A stretch of DNA of 64,000 nucleotides from Vibrio sp. qd031 (GCF_002100145.1 NZ_JXQD01000024.1:436094-500093); one strand, 5' to 3'. Shown: positions 1 through 10,203, counted from the stretch's first letter. A program made the numbers and translations. Notes: generated from the letters alone by a model not told the origin.

Positions 1-2321
1 AACGTGCACAAGCGCACATTCAATTGGTGCGCCCTGACTTTATGAATCGCGTCAAAAAATACGACGGTGAAGTGCCACTGTTTAGCCACTATCAAATTGA
101 AAGCCAAATTGACTCTGCGTTCCAACGCGAAGTTCGTTTGCCATCTGGTGGTTCAATTGTTATTGACCCAACAGAAGCGTTAACCTCTATCGATATTAAC
201 TCCGCTCGCGCAACCAAAGGCGGCGATATTGAAGAGACTGCACTCAATACTAACTTAGAAGCCGCTGACGAAATTGCGCGTCAATTGCGCCTTCGTGATC
301 TAGGTGGTCTGGTTGTTATCGACTTTATCGATATGACGCCAGTACGTCACCAGCGTGAAGTAGAAAATCGCCTACGTGATGCAGTTCGTGTTGACCGCGC
401 ACGTGTTCAAATTGGTCGAATTTCACGTTTTGGTCTGTTAGAGATGTCTCGTCAGCGTCTAAGCCCTTCTTTGGCTGAAGCGAGCCACCATATCTGTCCT
501 CGTTGTTCAGGTACCGGTGTCGTGCGTGACAATGAGTCACTGGCACTGTCTGTTCTTCGCTTAATTGAAGAAGAAGCTCTAAAAGACAACACCACTCAAG
601 TAATGGCTGTCGTACCAGTACCTATTGCTTCTTATCTACTCAATGAGAAACGCCGCAGCGTCAATCACATTGAACGTGCGCAAGAAGTGAAGATTACTAT
701 CGTACCAAATTCAGATATGGAAACGCCTCATTTCGAAGTGATCCGTATCCGTGACGGTGAAGAGCAAAATATCCTTTCTTACCTTGTGCCGAAAAAACTG
801 GAAGCACTAAAAGAAGCAGAAGCTCGTGAAGCAGGTGAACTCGATCTAGCTCCTAAGAAAATTGAAGAGCCAGCGCTTAAAGGGTTTGCAGCCCCGGCAC
901 AGAACGCGCCGACACCAGCACCTAAGCCAGCAGCTCCATTGGCGAAAGCCGAAGAGCCTAAAGCCGCGACTCCGGGACTATTTGCCAAACTAGCCAGCGC
1001 AGTATCGTCTTTCTTTGCATCAGCAGAACCTAAAGTTGAAGAGAAGAAAGAAGAAAAAGAAGAGGCAAAACCACGCTCAAACAATCGTCCACGTCGCGAT
1101 AACGACAGACGTCGTGGTCAACGTGACAACCGTCGCAATAAGCCACGCAACAACCGCAAAGATCGTGATGAGAGTCAACGCGATAATGCGCAACGTGATG
1201 ATAAACGCGACGATAAAGCTAAACAACCTCGTCAAGAGAAAGGTCAAAAACCTCGCCAAGAGAAAGGCCAAGATCAGCGCCAAGATAAGAGAAAGCCGCG
1301 TAAAGAACGTGACAACAAACCGAACACTAAAGTTGCTGAGCAAGGCACTCAAATTGCCGAAGAAGCACAGCAAACTACAGCAACGGATGCACGTACTTCA
1401 CAAGTTAAACAGCGTCGTCAAAAACGTCAGCTTAAAAAACGTGTACGTGTTAAAGATCAGCAAGCTAATGCCGACACCCAAAAGCTAGATGCGCAGAACG
1501 CTGCCGTCGAAGCGGAAGTGAAAGCAAATGTTGAAGCGCCAGAAGTTGCTGCAGAAAACGCAACGGAAGAGAAGCCTCAACAACGTCGTAACCGTCGTAC
1601 TCCGCGTCACCTACGTGCAAGCGGACAGCGTCGTCGTCGTGGCCGTGATCGTCGTCCTAATCCGTACCGTTTGCGTAAAGGTGGTGTAATGTCACCAGAA
1701 ATGGCAATGGGTAAAGTATGGCCGAAATACGACCTACGTCCTCGTCGTAAGCCGCGCAACGATAAGCAGAAAAATCAGTCGACTCAAATCTTAGGTGGCT
1801 TTGCTACTCCAGAAATGAGTATGGGCAAAGTGATTATCCTTTCGAAAACAATCGCTAAGGTAGAAGCTCCCGTAATTGAAACTCCTGTAGTAGCGCCGGT
1901 TGTCGACACTGTTACCGCGCCAGTAGCCGAAGCACCAGTAGTAGACACACCCGTTGTTGAAGCTCCGGTTGTTGAAGTCGCCGAGGTTGAAGCTCCAGCC
2001 GTAGAAACGCCAGTAGTGGAAGAAGCTCCTGTAGTTGAGGCTGTTGTAGAAACACAACCAGAGCCGGTTGTTGAAGCTAGCGTTGAACCAACGTCTCCTG
2101 TTGAGCAAGCGCCACAAGTGGCAGTTGCACCAGCGCAATCTGGTGTTAAAGCCAAAGGTCATGCAAGTTCTAGCATGACTAAAGCGGCTGGACCATCAGA
2201 GTTGAAAACCATTACGGTCAAAGCAGCTGAGTTCAGACAAGAGCGATATCAAGCCAAAGGTGCTGGAGCTATGGCAGCCACCAGTCAATCTACGGCAAAC
2301 ATGGCGAAAACCGCTGAATAA
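1..2321 (+). CDS. rne: Ribonuclease E, C-terminal part (5' end outside window)
   Basis: This is the essential endoribonuclease and scaffold of the RNA degradosome. The reading frame is open from base 3, so the true start lies before the window; by alignment with E. coli RNase E about 239 residues are missing (S1 and RNase H-like parts). The DNase I-like catalytic subdomain is present: the DIN aspartate at 192 and the DFIDM aspartate at 321 are 43 codons apart, as for E. coli D303 and D346. The zinc-link CPRC is at 495-506. An amphipathic stretch (PGLFAKL...SSFFAS, about 970-1020) matches the membrane-targeting segment. A long Lys/Arg/Gln/Asn-rich unstructured RNA-binding region follows, then a Pro/Val/Glu repeat tract (about 1860-2100). 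The short motif [16 protein letters not shown] occurs twice (1692 and 1806). A rho-independent terminator follows directly. Confidence 0.97.
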   Translation, partial: RAQAHIQLVRPDFMNRVKKYDGEVPLFSHYQIESQIDSAFQREVRLPSGGSIVIDPTEALTSIDINSARATKGGDIEETALNTNLEAADEIARQLRLRDLGGLVVIDFIDMTPVRHQREVENRLRDAVRVDRARVQIGRISRFGLLEMSRQRLSPSLAEASHHICPRCSGTGVVRDNESLALSVLRLIEEEALKDNTTQVMAVVPVPIASYLLNEKRRSVNHIERAQEVKITIVPNSDMETPHFEVIRIRDGEEQNILSYLVPKKLEALKEAEAREAGELDLAPKKIEEPALKGFAAPAQNAPTPAPKPAAPLAKAEEPKAATPGLFAKLASAVSSFFASAEPKVEEKKEEKEEAKPRSNNRPRRDNDRRRGQRDNRRNKPRNNRKDRDESQRDNAQRDDKRDDKAKQPRQEKGQKPRQEKGQDQRQDKRKPRKERDNKPNTKVAEQGTQIAEEAQQTTATDARTSQVKQRRQKRQLKKRVRVKDQQANADTQKLDAQNAAVEAEVKANVEAPEVAAENATEEKPQQRRNRRTPRHLRASGQRRRRGRDRRPNPYRLRKGGVMSPEMAMGKVWPKYDLRPRRKPRNDKQKNQSTQILGGFATPEMSMGKVIILSKTIAKVEAPVIETPVVAPVVDTVTAPVAEAPVVDTPVVEAPVVEVAEVEAPAVETPVVEEAPVVEAVVETQPEPVVEASVEPTSPVEQAPQVAVAPAQSGVKAKGHASSSMTKAAGPSELKTITVKAAEFRQERYQAKGAGAMAATSQSTANMAKTAE

Positions 2322-2341
2322 TCGCAAAAGTGATTAACATT

Positions 2342-2371
2342 AAAGGCACTCAGATGAGTGCCTTTTTTTTG
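2342..2371 (+). terminator. Rho-independent terminator of rne
   Basis: The stem AGGCACTC/GAGTGCCT has a very short loop and runs into eight T residues, 21 bases after the rne stop. Confidence 0.9.
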
Positions 2372-2480
2372 TCACATGGTTTAGTTACCCTCAATATGCG
2401 ATTGATTCTTGAACTTAGTCACTAAACTGGGTACGATTCGCCCTCATTTTGACCCCAATTTTTGGTAACAACAGATTACA

Positions 2481-4040
2481 ATGTTTGAATTTCCTCAGAT
2501 TTCGTCTCATTCTGCCAAGAATGACATCTTATCGGGCCTTACCGTCGCTTTAGCACTTGTGCCTGAAGCGGTCGCCTTTGCCTTTGTTGCAGGCGTCGAT
2601 CCTATGATTGGCCTTTACGCTGCGTTTATTGTTGGTCTTGTTACTTCGATCTTCGGTGGTCGCCCTGGCATGATTTCTGGTGCAACTGGTGCAATGGCCG
2701 TTGTCATGGTGTCTCTTGTTGCTGACCACGGCGTGCAATACCTATTCGCCGCAATTATGTTGGCGGGTGCGATTCAAATATCCGCAGGCTTGCTCAAGCT
2801 GGGTAAGTTTATCCGTATTGTTCCACACCCAGTCATGATCGGCTTTGTTAACGGATTGGCAATCGTGATTTTCCTAGCCCAACTCGGTCAATTTAAAGCA
2901 CCTGATATAAATGGTGTGCTTACGTGGCTGCCGACACCAGAGCTTATGCTGATGTTGGGTCTAGTTGCAGTTACTATGGGTATCATTCACTTTTTGCCTA
3001 AGATTACTACTGCGGTACCGTCGTCACTTGTGGCGATTGTGTTCGTTACCTTGGTGGTGCAAATTCTTGGCCTAGAAACTCAAACCGTCGTCGACTTCTT
3101 AAGAGCGATGTCTGGTGACGCTTCAGCCACGTTGGCGGGTACCTTGCCAAGCTTCTCAGTCCCAGCAGTACCGTTTGACCTAGAAACGCTACAAATCATC
3201 TTGCCTTACGCAATCATCCTAGCTGCAATTGGCTTAATTGAATCGCTACTGACACTGACCGTATTGGACGAAATGACCAATACTCGCGGTCAAAGCAACC
3301 GTGAATGTGTTGGCCAAGGTATGGCAAATATGACCTGTTCCGTATTCGGTGCCATGGGTGGCTGTGCCATGATTGGTCAATCAATGATCAACGTCAATTC
3401 TGGCGGTCGCGGTCGTTTGTCTGGGATTGTTGCTGCGTTGGCGCTTCTGTTCTTCATCTTGTTCGCCTCTAGTCTAATCGAAATGATCCCACTAGCGGCG
3501 CTCATCGGTGTGATGTTTATGGTGGTGATTGGTACCTTTGAGTGGGCAACCTTCAAACTTGCTCGTCGCGTACCTAAGAAAGACTTCTTTGTGATTGTGC
3601 TCGTTACCGTGGTGACTGTACTGACGGACCTCGCCATTGCGGTTCTTGTTGGTGTTATTGTGTCGGCCCTTATGTTCGCATGGGACCATGCAAAACACAT
3701 TTACACCAGCAGTAGCATCAATGAAGAAGGGTCAAAAGTGTACCGAATTCACGGTCCAATTTTCTTTGGTTCTGCAGCCAACTTCTTAGAGCTGTTCGAT
3801 GCAGAAAATGACCCCGTTGATGTGATTGTTGATTTCGCCGAATCGCGTGTTACCGATCACTCGGCCATTGAAGCTATCGAGACCATTGCAGAACGTTACT
3901 CAAGCAAAGGTAAAACGCTTCATCTTCGCCACCTAAGTCCAGATTGCCGTGCTTTACTTCACAAAGCGGGTAGCTTAGTTGAGATCAACGTAAAAGAAGA
4001 TCCAAGCTACAAAGTGGCCACTGATGTGTTAGCAGGTTAA
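2481..4040 (+). CDS. SulP-family inorganic anion transporter with STAS domain
   Basis: A 519-residue inner-membrane transporter of the SLC26/SulP family. These move sulfate, bicarbonate, molybdate or other anions, and the substrate cannot be read from sequence. The N-terminal two thirds is a chain of hydrophobic helices starting with the family signature region ([30 protein letters not shown], beginning near residue 19). A C-terminal cytoplasmic STAS domain starts near residue 420 ([13 protein letters not shown] and [19 protein letters not shown]). The ATG at 2481 is used because it opens the conserved N-terminus, but no good Shine-Dalgarno is visible before it. The gene is monocistronic, with terminators on both sides. 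Confidence 0.93.
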   Translation: MFEFPQISSHSAKNDILSGLTVALALVPEAVAFAFVAGVDPMIGLYAAFIVGLVTSIFGGRPGMISGATGAMAVVMVSLVADHGVQYLFAAIMLAGAIQISAGLLKLGKFIRIVPHPVMIGFVNGLAIVIFLAQLGQFKAPDINGVLTWLPTPELMLMLGLVAVTMGIIHFLPKITTAVPSSLVAIVFVTLVVQILGLETQTVVDFLRAMSGDASATLAGTLPSFSVPAVPFDLETLQIILPYAIILAAIGLIESLLTLTVLDEMTNTRGQSNRECVGQGMANMTCSVFGAMGGCAMIGQSMINVNSGGRGRLSGIVAALALLFFILFASSLIEMIPLAALIGVMFMVVIGTFEWATFKLARRVPKKDFFVIVLVTVVTVLTDLAIAVLVGVIVSALMFAWDHAKHIYTSSSINEEGSKVYRIHGPIFFGSAANFLELFDAENDPVDVIVDFAESRVTDHSAIEAIETIAERYSSKGKTLHLRHLSPDCRALLHKAGSLVEINVKEDPSYKVATDVLAG

Positions 4041-4062
4041 TACGCTCGGCCATAATGTTATA

Positions 4063-4088
4063 AAAGCCCACGATTTCGTGGGCTTTTT
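4063..4088 (+). terminator. Rho-independent terminator after SulP gene
   Basis: Hairpin AAAGCCCACGA/TCGTGGGCTTT followed by a T tract, just after the SulP stop codon. Confidence 0.9.
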
Positions 4089-4163
4089 TCATTCCTTTAG
4101 CCTAAGACCAAAGTCTACCTTGACACGACTTATTAACGATCTTTTTACACAAACAACATATAA

Positions 4164-4206
4164 TTGATCCAGATCAACATTAGCCATACTAAATTTAAGG
4201 TAATTT
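4164..4206 (+). promoter_or_regulatory. FNR-type promoter of the 62-residue protein gene
   Basis: TTGAT-CCAG-ATCAA at 4164-4177 is a perfect match to the FNR half-site consensus TTGAT-N4-ATCAA. A TAATTT -10-like hexamer lies at 4201-4206. This would put the start of transcription near 4212 and the FNR box centre near -41.5, the class II activation geometry. The box and hexamer are read directly; activation by FNR under low oxygen is inferred. Confidence 0.7.
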
Positions 4207-4252
4207 GTTGGTGTTAATAAGACGTAACGTAAAGGTTACCAAGGAGGAGAGT

Positions 4253-4441
4253 ATGGAACTAAAACAGGACCCACGTTGTTATACAGACGTCTGTGTCGAT
4301 GGCCTTTGGTATCATTATGATCACTGCGGAACTCGCGCCTATGTACTAAGAGGCGGTTCATCACCCGAGATTAACTTTTCTAGCGAGCCTAAGACCGAAC
4401 AAGAGCTCATCGACCTCATAAAGTCTATTCCAATAAAATGA
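4253..4441 (+). CDS. Small conserved-looking hypothetical protein, 62 residues
   Basis: I do not recognise a family. The ATG at 4253 is chosen over earlier in-frame starts because it is preceded by an almost perfect Shine-Dalgarno (AAGGAGGA, 4241-4248). The protein is soluble and has three cysteines in its first half (residues 9, 14 and 25), a Tyr/Trp/His cluster (GLWYHYDHCG) and an acidic C-terminal helix. The gene stands alone between two terminators and has a class II FNR promoter, so a role in low-oxygen growth is likely but unproven. The Cys and His content could allow metal or redox chemistry; nothing further can be said. Confidence 0.85.
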   Translation: MELKQDPRCYTDVCVDGLWYHYDHCGTRAYVLRGGSSPEINFSSEPKTEQELIDLIKSIPIK

Positions 4442-4447
4442 CTAAAC

Positions 4448-4471
4448 TGCCCGGTATTTACCGGGCATTTT
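4448..4471 (+). terminator. Rho-independent terminator
   Basis: TGCCCGGT/ACCGGGCA stem followed by TTTTG, seven bases after the small gene's stop. It lies between convergent genes and could serve both. Confidence 0.85.
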
Positions 4472-4489
4472 GTTGACTGTTATAATCGT

Positions 4490-4936
4490 CTATACCCACC
4501 GCCTTACGCTTAAACAGTATGACTCATAACGTTGACCAAACTTCCTTTTAAGTACTTGCTCTTCTGGCATGATTTGGAATCTCGTGATGTAAGCAATATA
4601 TAGCCCAACCGAGAACCACCCCCACGCACTAACAAAGACTAGGCACCAAGCAATCAACACAAACATCATCGACAAATACATTGGGTTTCGAGTAAAGGCG
4701 TACACTCCATCTACAATCAGTGTAACGGTATGTTCTGCCTTATTGGGATGGATAGTCGTGTTTGCTCGTTTGAACGCCATAACGGCCGCTGATGCGATAT
4801 ACACACCTATAATTACCATTAAACAAGCCACCAACAAGTTGCTGTACTGCAATTGATACTTAAAATCTGCCATCCAAGCGGCCAGTAGGCCACATAACCC
4901 CATTACGACAGGCGGTGGAATAAAAACATTTCGCAT
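4490..4936 (-). CDS. Isoprenylcysteine carboxyl methyltransferase-like membrane protein
   Basis: A 148-residue integral membrane protein of the ICMT/phospholipid N-methyltransferase-like family. Such proteins use S-adenosylmethionine, but the bacterial substrates are mostly unknown. About four transmembrane helices are visible, with the signature RNPMYLS near residue 84 and the C-terminal EEQVLKRKFGQRYESYC segment typical of the cofactor-binding end. An in-frame GTG exists at 4951, but the ATG at 4936 has an AGGGAG Shine-Dalgarno six bases upstream and is preferred. It is convergent with the small FNR-linked gene and divergent from the potassium channel gene. Confidence 0.85.
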   Translation of the reverse strand: MRNVFIPPPVVMGLCGLLAAWMADFKYQLQYSNLLVACLMVIIGVYIASAAVMAFKRANTTIHPNKAEHTVTLIVDGVYAFTRNPMYLSMMFVLIAWCLVFVSAWGWFSVGLYIAYITRFQIMPEEQVLKRKFGQRYESYCLSVRRWV

Positions 4937-5146
4937 CGAGTACTCCCTCACAAAGTTCGAACCTATGCTAACACTTTGATAAATTAATCAAACAGTCGAT
5001 TGTTACCATTTTATAACAATCATCTAATGGCTATACTAGGGTCTGGCATTGGTTGAGTTCTACAAGCAGCGGATACCTCACAATAAGGAATAGCACCCAC
5101 TTTAGAACATGGAGCCCTAAATGATTGATAAACGTTTGGACAATAG

Positions 5147-6199
5147 ATGAAACAACACAACACCTTTACTCAGCGGCTATTTTGGTGGTGGGATACATAC
5201 CTTTCTCAATACGCTCTCGCCATGGCGAACGCTAATGCCTTCCTGCTAGTGTTGATATACTCAATCGTCGTATACATCGGTTACCACCTCACAGGTGAGC
5301 ATGCTTTAACCGAAGAGTTTATTGATTTTATCTATTTTCTTGCGGTCACAGGCTCAACAGTTGGCTATGGTGATATGTCACCCCAAACCAATGCTGGGCA
5401 GCTTTTTACCGCGTTTTTTGTGATCCCACTGTCTTTGGCACTGTTTGGTCTAATCATTGGTAAAGTCCTAAGTGCACTGTCTGCACTGTGGTACCGTCAA
5501 TTTAAAGGAAAACACCACGTGAATCTGTCTAATCATATTGTCGTCATTGGCTACAATCGCGAACGCACTCCCCATCTGGTTCAGATGCTAAAACGAGAAG
5601 AAAAGCAGCGCCAAATAGTATTGATAAGCGTTGAACAGCAGCAAAATCCACTGCCAGAGCAGGTCGAATTTATCAATGTTCACGGCTTTACCGATGTCGA
5701 TGACTTAAAGCGGGCAAACATTGAACAAGCCTCCTGTTTGGTCGTAGACACTGACACGGACGAAATGACGTTAACTATTGCGCTATTTGTCGCGCAGATG
5801 AACCCCAACGCTCACTTGGTCGCGCACTTTATCGATGATGTAAAATGCCAAATTTTGAGCGCACACTGCCCTAACTCAGAGTGTATTTCTAACTTATCGA
5901 CGGAACTGTTAGCCAAATCTGTGATGGATTTTGGTAGCAGCTTAGTGCATTCGGAGCTGGTGTCTGCGCATAAAGGACAAACCCAATACAGCATTCAAGT
6001 GCCAAAAGAGTGCTCTACCTTCCCACTCAACGCACTGTTTTTAACCTTTAAGCAAGATTTTGAGGCGACCATTATCGGGGTGCGAGACGCACAAGGCGAA
6101 GTCCATATCAATCAAAAACTCGACCAACCGATATGCGGTGGCGATACATTGTTCTATATTGCCGACGAGCGGATAGAGTTTAAGCAGTGGCCTGAATAA
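5147..6199 (+). CDS. Two-helix potassium channel with RCK/TrkA-N domain
   Basis: A 350-residue inner-membrane potassium channel. The selectivity filter TVGYGD is clear (about residues 71-76) between two transmembrane helices (about 27-47 and 87-107). The cytoplasmic part begins with a Rossmann-type regulator of K+ conductance domain (HIVVIGYNRERTPHLV, near residue 129) ending in a C-terminal TrkA-C-like region. There is no room for a four-helix voltage sensor before the pore, so this is an MthK/Kch-pore type rather than a classic voltage-gated channel. Ligand gating by nucleotide or Ca2+ is known for such domains but cannot be assigned here. Confidence 0.9.
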   Translation: MKQHNTFTQRLFWWWDTYLSQYALAMANANAFLLVLIYSIVVYIGYHLTGEHALTEEFIDFIYFLAVTGSTVGYGDMSPQTNAGQLFTAFFVIPLSLALFGLIIGKVLSALSALWYRQFKGKHHVNLSNHIVVIGYNRERTPHLVQMLKREEKQRQIVLISVEQQQNPLPEQVEFINVHGFTDVDDLKRANIEQASCLVVDTDTDEMTLTIALFVAQMNPNAHLVAHFIDDVKCQILSAHCPNSECISNLSTELLAKSVMDFGSSLVHSELVSAHKGQTQYSIQVPKECSTFPLNALFLTFKQDFEATIIGVRDAQGEVHINQKLDQPICGGDTLFYIADERIEFKQWPE

Positions 6200-6362
6200 G
6201 GCCACTGCCTCCATCATTGCAATGAGTCTAATCTACCCATTATTTTGGTTCTTGCATGTGCGCGCCTTTTCTTCGCTTGGTAAAAGCTCCGCAGTTCGAT
6301 TAGTTATAAAGCTGAAACACTATCGAAAATAGCTCAATAGCATCCAAACTCATGTCCATTGA

Positions 6363-7733
6363 CTACACCAATGTGTGAATCCAAGCGTTTTGCTTCATCC
6401 TTCGGACAAACAAATACGACTTAAACACTTCCTCTAAAGAGATCCCAATAAAAGCCCCTATCAAGCCATAATCGAGCACAATCCCTAACAAAAATGATAC
6501 CGGTGCACCGACGACTGCAAAGCTAATCAGCGTTATGTTCATCACAGCTTTTGCATCACCGCCTGCCCTCAATAACCCAGGGATCACTGAGTTTACCGCA
6601 GTAAAAAACAGTGACACGGCCAATATCCAAATACAGATCCGCGCCAATCTATGTGATTCTTGTTGGATGTTATATAGGCTAAGCAAAGAATCGGACAACG
6701 CAATTAATAACACCACAGGTATCAGCATCACCACGACACCCGTAGCAATCGCACTCACGGCACTGGCTTTCGCTAAACGGTACTTTCCAGCCCCTAACAA
6801 TTGACCAATACGTATAGCCGTTGCTTGACCAATTCCTCCCACCGGCAGTAAAAACAAGCTTTTAAAGGTTCGTACAATGGTGTACCCAGTAAACGCAATC
6901 GCACCAATGGCGTTCATCAAAACGGTATAGAAAACCCGTGCCCCTTGCCAATAAAACCCATCAACTGTGGATGGGTAACCCAGTGTTATCACTTTTTTAA
7001 GTTCAGCTGTGTTAGGCGTAAATATCGCCTTCAAACCGAAACGTTTTGCCAATAGGTACAGCAATACCCCGCACTGGCCTGCGCTCGCGAATAATGTCGC
7101 AATGGCCGCTCCGCGCAGTCCCATTGGTGGAAATAACGGCTCAGTTATCCCTGGTATTGCGAGACCAAAGATAAACACGTAGTTCCCGACAAAGTTAACG
7201 ACATTAAACGTCACTGCGACTTTAACTGGTGTTCGGGTGTCACCGGTTGCATTAAACGTTGCCGCCACCATTTGAGACACCAACATCAACGGGATCGCAA
7301 GAGCCACAACAGAAAGATACAATGACGCGGTAGAAGGCACATCACTCCATTGGTCACTGGGTTTTAGAAAATCAGTGGTGAGTAATGCCACCAGCTCTGC
7401 AGAATAAAAATAAACGATGGCACCTAACGCGACACCACACAGTGCGGCAGACACAATAATGCTTCCTGCCACTTGTATCGCCTTAGCTGACTGATGAGCT
7501 CCGCTGTATTGCGATATGAGAATGCTTCCGCCTGTCGACAGGGCAGCAAACAGCAAAAAACTAAAGGTCAACAACTGCTGAGAATTACCCAAACCAGAGA
7601 TCGCAACTTCGCCTAACTGACCAATCATAAGCGCGTCGACAAACCCCATTAAGGTAAATAGAAACCCTTGGATCATGATTGGTAAGGCTAAACTTACAAT
7701 CGGCTTGGACAAACGGTAATACGTTGATATCAC
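6363..7733 (-). CDS. MATE-family efflux transporter
   Basis: A 456-residue polytopic membrane protein of the MATE (multi-antimicrobial extrusion) family, expected to exchange Na+ or H+ for organic cations or metabolites. About twelve hydrophobic helices are visible as two homologous halves. Family-typical segments include PIMIQGFLFTLMGFVDALMIGQLGEVAISGLGN near residues 18-50 and FNATGDTRTPV near residue 164. Translation starts at GTG 7733 with AGGGG a few bases upstream. The upstream kinase gene stops only one base before this start, so the two form a tightly coupled operon. The substrate cannot be inferred. Confidence 0.93.
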   Translation of the reverse strand: MISTYYRLSKPIVSLALPIMIQGFLFTLMGFVDALMIGQLGEVAISGLGNSQQLLTFSFLLFAALSTGGSILISQYSGAHQSAKAIQVAGSIIVSAALCGVALGAIVYFYSAELVALLTTDFLKPSDQWSDVPSTASLYLSVVALAIPLMLVSQMVAATFNATGDTRTPVKVAVTFNVVNFVGNYVFIFGLAIPGITEPLFPPMGLRGAAIATLFASAGQCGVLLYLLAKRFGLKAIFTPNTAELKKVITLGYPSTVDGFYWQGARVFYTVLMNAIGAIAFTGYTIVRTFKSLFLLPVGGIGQATAIRIGQLLGAGKYRLAKASAVSAIATGVVVMLIPVVLLIALSDSLLSLYNIQQESHRLARICIWILAVSLFFTAVNSVIPGLLRAGGDAKAVMNITLISFAVVGAPVSFLLGIVLDYGLIGAFIGISLEEVFKSYLFVRRMKQNAWIHTLV

Positions 7734-7734
7734 C

Positions 7735-8820
7735 TTATTCCCCTAGCTCTTGCAGCACAGTGTCGATAGCATTCGATACGAGTAGCGTTTGTTTCTCAAC
7801 CAGATCAAGCTCGCGAGTAAACCATTCAACATGCCCTTTGCATTCCTCTTCGCTATTGTCTAACGAGAAAAATCGCGAAATGTACATTGGCACTGCCTGC
7901 ACAAATAGCCCTATAAGACGCAGTTCATCCGCTGGAAAGGGTAAGGTTTTTCTGTAGTGCTTTATAATGACTCGCCAATTATCCTGCAAAATGTCCAATG
8001 CTAGATCTTCGCTCTCATCGAAATCCCCCGCATCCAGCTGCTGAGTCGAAAATCGATGGCGTAACTGTTGGTAATAGAAAATCTGGCTGGTCCAATAGAC
8101 GTCACCTAAGCGATAGTCGAGACGAGAAAAGTCGAAATCTATAAGCTGCGTGTAGTGCTCATTCGCATCGTAAAACAGATTAAAGCAGTGCATATCTCCA
8201 TGGATATAACACCGCTTCAATGGCGTAAGATCTGCGGCATCCATCTGTTGTTGTAGCGCAAGCGCGCTCGTTCTTAACTTGGGAACCAGTGCTAACATCG
8301 CTGCCGATTTCTCGTCGCCGGAGCTTCGCAATTGAGCCTCAAGATTGGTCAGCCAGATCATATACGCATCCACATCAAGCGTCTGCATCTGTAAATTAGG
8401 ATGCGGTTCATTAAAGTTTTGCATCGCCTTATGAAACGTTGCTAATGCGCCAACAGTCTGCGGTCTAAAACGAAGTTTATTAGGCTCAGACCATGTGATA
8501 GTGCGATCAGGGATGTATTCTGTCATCACGTATATATGCCCGCTGAACTCGACATATTGACGGCCATCTTTCGTCGGGATCACTTTAGGCGTTGGGCATA
8601 GATGTGCATTTAGGTGCTCGATTAACGCTATTTCGTTTTCGACAAGCTGAGCAGTATTGCGCTTAAAACAGTTTTTAAGCACAACTTTCCCGTGCTCTGT
8701 AGTGATCACAAAAACTTCATTTGCCATTCCGAAGAAGCTGAGAGACACTTCTTGTACTGGTGGAATATCATATTGCCACAACACAAATTGCAGTCGACGT
8801 TGGACGGGCTCCGATCCCAT
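7735..8820 (-). CDS. Phosphotransferase (aminoglycoside phosphotransferase/SrkA-like kinase fold)
   Basis: A 361-residue cytoplasmic kinase-like protein of the APH/choline kinase superfamily. The catalytic HGDMHCFNLFYD (about residues 209-220) and the metal-binding LIDFDFSRLDYRLGD (about 228-242) are intact, so it is probably active. The length and the start (MGSEPVQRRLQFVLW) are close to the stress-response kinase SrkA/YihE group and to homoserine kinase type II-like enzymes, and I cannot separate these. The ATG at 8820 has an AGAGAAG site upstream. It is the first gene of a two-gene operon with the MATE transporter; the small spacing suggests a common physiological task. Confidence 0.85.
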   Translation of the reverse strand: MGSEPVQRRLQFVLWQYDIPPVQEVSLSFFGMANEVFVITTEHGKVVLKNCFKRNTAQLVENEIALIEHLNAHLCPTPKVIPTKDGRQYVEFSGHIYVMTEYIPDRTITWSEPNKLRFRPQTVGALATFHKAMQNFNEPHPNLQMQTLDVDAYMIWLTNLEAQLRSSGDEKSAAMLALVPKLRTSALALQQQMDAADLTPLKRCYIHGDMHCFNLFYDANEHYTQLIDFDFSRLDYRLGDVYWTSQIFYYQQLRHRFSTQQLDAGDFDESEDLALDILQDNWRVIIKHYRKTLPFPADELRLIGLFVQAVPMYISRFFSLDNSEEECKGHVEWFTRELDLVEKQTLLVSNAIDTVLQELGE

Positions 8821-9099
8821 GAGCTTCTCTTTTGGCTATTTTAAATACTTAATACTACCAATCCCTTCTCTATACATACTGTGAATCGCCTCTCATCCAC
8901 TTGCAACATGCTCATTTACGTAAGAAATTCTTAAACCGTCATACAGCCTGTAATCTTGTCTCAAGCCCAAGACTCAACATCATTGTCATAAAATTGTAGT
9001 AAACAGTATCGCGCAATTTATTTACAATCTTCTTACAAAGAACGCCGACCGATGTCCAATTTGGCGAGATATCAGCCACACTATGAAAAGGAAATCTCT

Positions 9100-10140
9100 A
9101 TGAATAAATCCACGATCGCAGTAGTAACCCTTGCGCTAAGCCAAGGTTTATTGATCCAAGTAGCTCAAGCTGACGAGCCAGGTTACCTAGGCGCACGTCT
9201 GGGTTACTCAGAATTAAGCAGTAATGCTTGTTCTTTGGATACGCCTTGTGATGATGGCAGTTTGGGTGGTGGCATTTACGGTGGATATAATTTCAACCAA
9301 TACTTTGCGCTAGAAGCTGGGCTTGATCTGCTTGGCGACTTTGAGACAAACCTAGGGGCAGACGTCACAGGTGACGCATTGATGAAAGCCATCACTCTTG
9401 CGCCAAAATTTACTTACCCAATCAGTCAAGAGTTTGATATTTTTGCCAAAATTGGTGGTGCATACATGAACTACGATGGCGATAGCGATGTGGTACCGAC
9501 TGGCTCTTTGGGTTTAGAGTACCAATTAACTAAAGGCTTAAATGCTCGCCTAGAGTATCAACGTTATCAAGACTTTACCGACACTATCGTCAAAGGTCTC
9601 GACGTGAACTTCTTTGGCCTCGGACTCTCCTACTTATTTGGTGCACCAGAGCCAGACACCACGAGCGAGTCTGAAGCTCGTCCTGTTGCAGAAGCACCTG
9701 CAGCACAACCAGCAGACGATGAGCCTGTGGTGGCCACCGTAGCAGCAACTGCGGCGGCCGCGACAGAGATTGGTAAGAAACAACAAAACCAACTGTTTGA
9801 CCAAGGCACCTTCGAAAGTGGAAGCGCTAAACTGTCGGATCAAGGTATGGAAAGCCTCATGCCACTGCGTGAGCTGCTAGCCGCGCATCCAATGGCCAGA
9901 GCTGAAATTGTTGGTCATACAGATTCAGGTGGTTCAGAAGAATTTAACCAAGCTTTGTCTGAAGCACGTGCTCAAGCCGTGGCTGACTTCTTGGTAGAAG
10001 GTGGAGTGAGTCGTGAACAACTCATTGTTGAAGGCGACGGTGAGCTATTCCCTATCGCAACCAACGAAACCGAAGAAGGTCGAGCTCAAAACCGACGTGT
10101 TGAAGTGACTATTCCTAGCTTTGAATACGACGAAATCTAA
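9100..10140 (+). CDS. OmpA-family outer membrane porin
   Basis: A 346-residue outer membrane protein. The ATG at 9100 is chosen because AAAGGAAA lies directly upstream and it starts a clean signal peptide ending AQA/DE (about residue 25). An eight-strand OmpA-type beta barrel follows (about residues 28-180, GYLGARLGYSEL to FFGLGLSYLFG), then an Ala/Pro/Glu-rich linker (about 182-225). The C-terminal OmpA peptidoglycan-binding domain (about 235-340) shows IVGHTDSGGSEEFNQALSEARA and RAQNRRVEV. A Thr-Ser-Asp-Glu-rich linker with alternating Ala and Pro is usual in Vibrio OmpA proteins. A strong bidirectional terminator follows. Confidence 0.92.
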   Translation: MNKSTIAVVTLALSQGLLIQVAQADEPGYLGARLGYSELSSNACSLDTPCDDGSLGGGIYGGYNFNQYFALEAGLDLLGDFETNLGADVTGDALMKAITLAPKFTYPISQEFDIFAKIGGAYMNYDGDSDVVPTGSLGLEYQLTKGLNARLEYQRYQDFTDTIVKGLDVNFFGLGLSYLFGAPEPDTTSESEARPVAEAPAAQPADDEPVVATVAATAAAATEIGKKQQNQLFDQGTFESGSAKLSDQGMESLMPLRELLAAHPMARAEIVGHTDSGGSEEFNQALSEARAQAVADFLVEGGVSREQLIVEGDGELFPIATNETEEGRAQNRRVEVTIPSFEYDEI

Positions 10141-10166
10141 ACCAGCCTCTATAGCTCACGAATACT

Positions 10167-10203
10167 ACACCAGCTACTTAACTCTAAGTAGCTGGTGTTT
10201 TTG
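10167..10203. terminator. Bidirectional terminator between ompA-like gene and convergent small gene
   Basis: Thirteen-base perfect stem ACACCAGCTACTT/AAGTAGCTGGTGT with a six-base loop, followed by a T tract on the plus strand. The left arm contains the stop codon (TAG, 10174-10176) of the convergent gene. Confidence 0.88.

Noticed and set aside
779..2162. Minus-strand and alternate-frame open frames inside rne
   Set aside because: Low-complexity shadows (Ser/Thr/Gly-rich) of the Pro/Val/Glu and Arg/Lys-rich RNase E tail.
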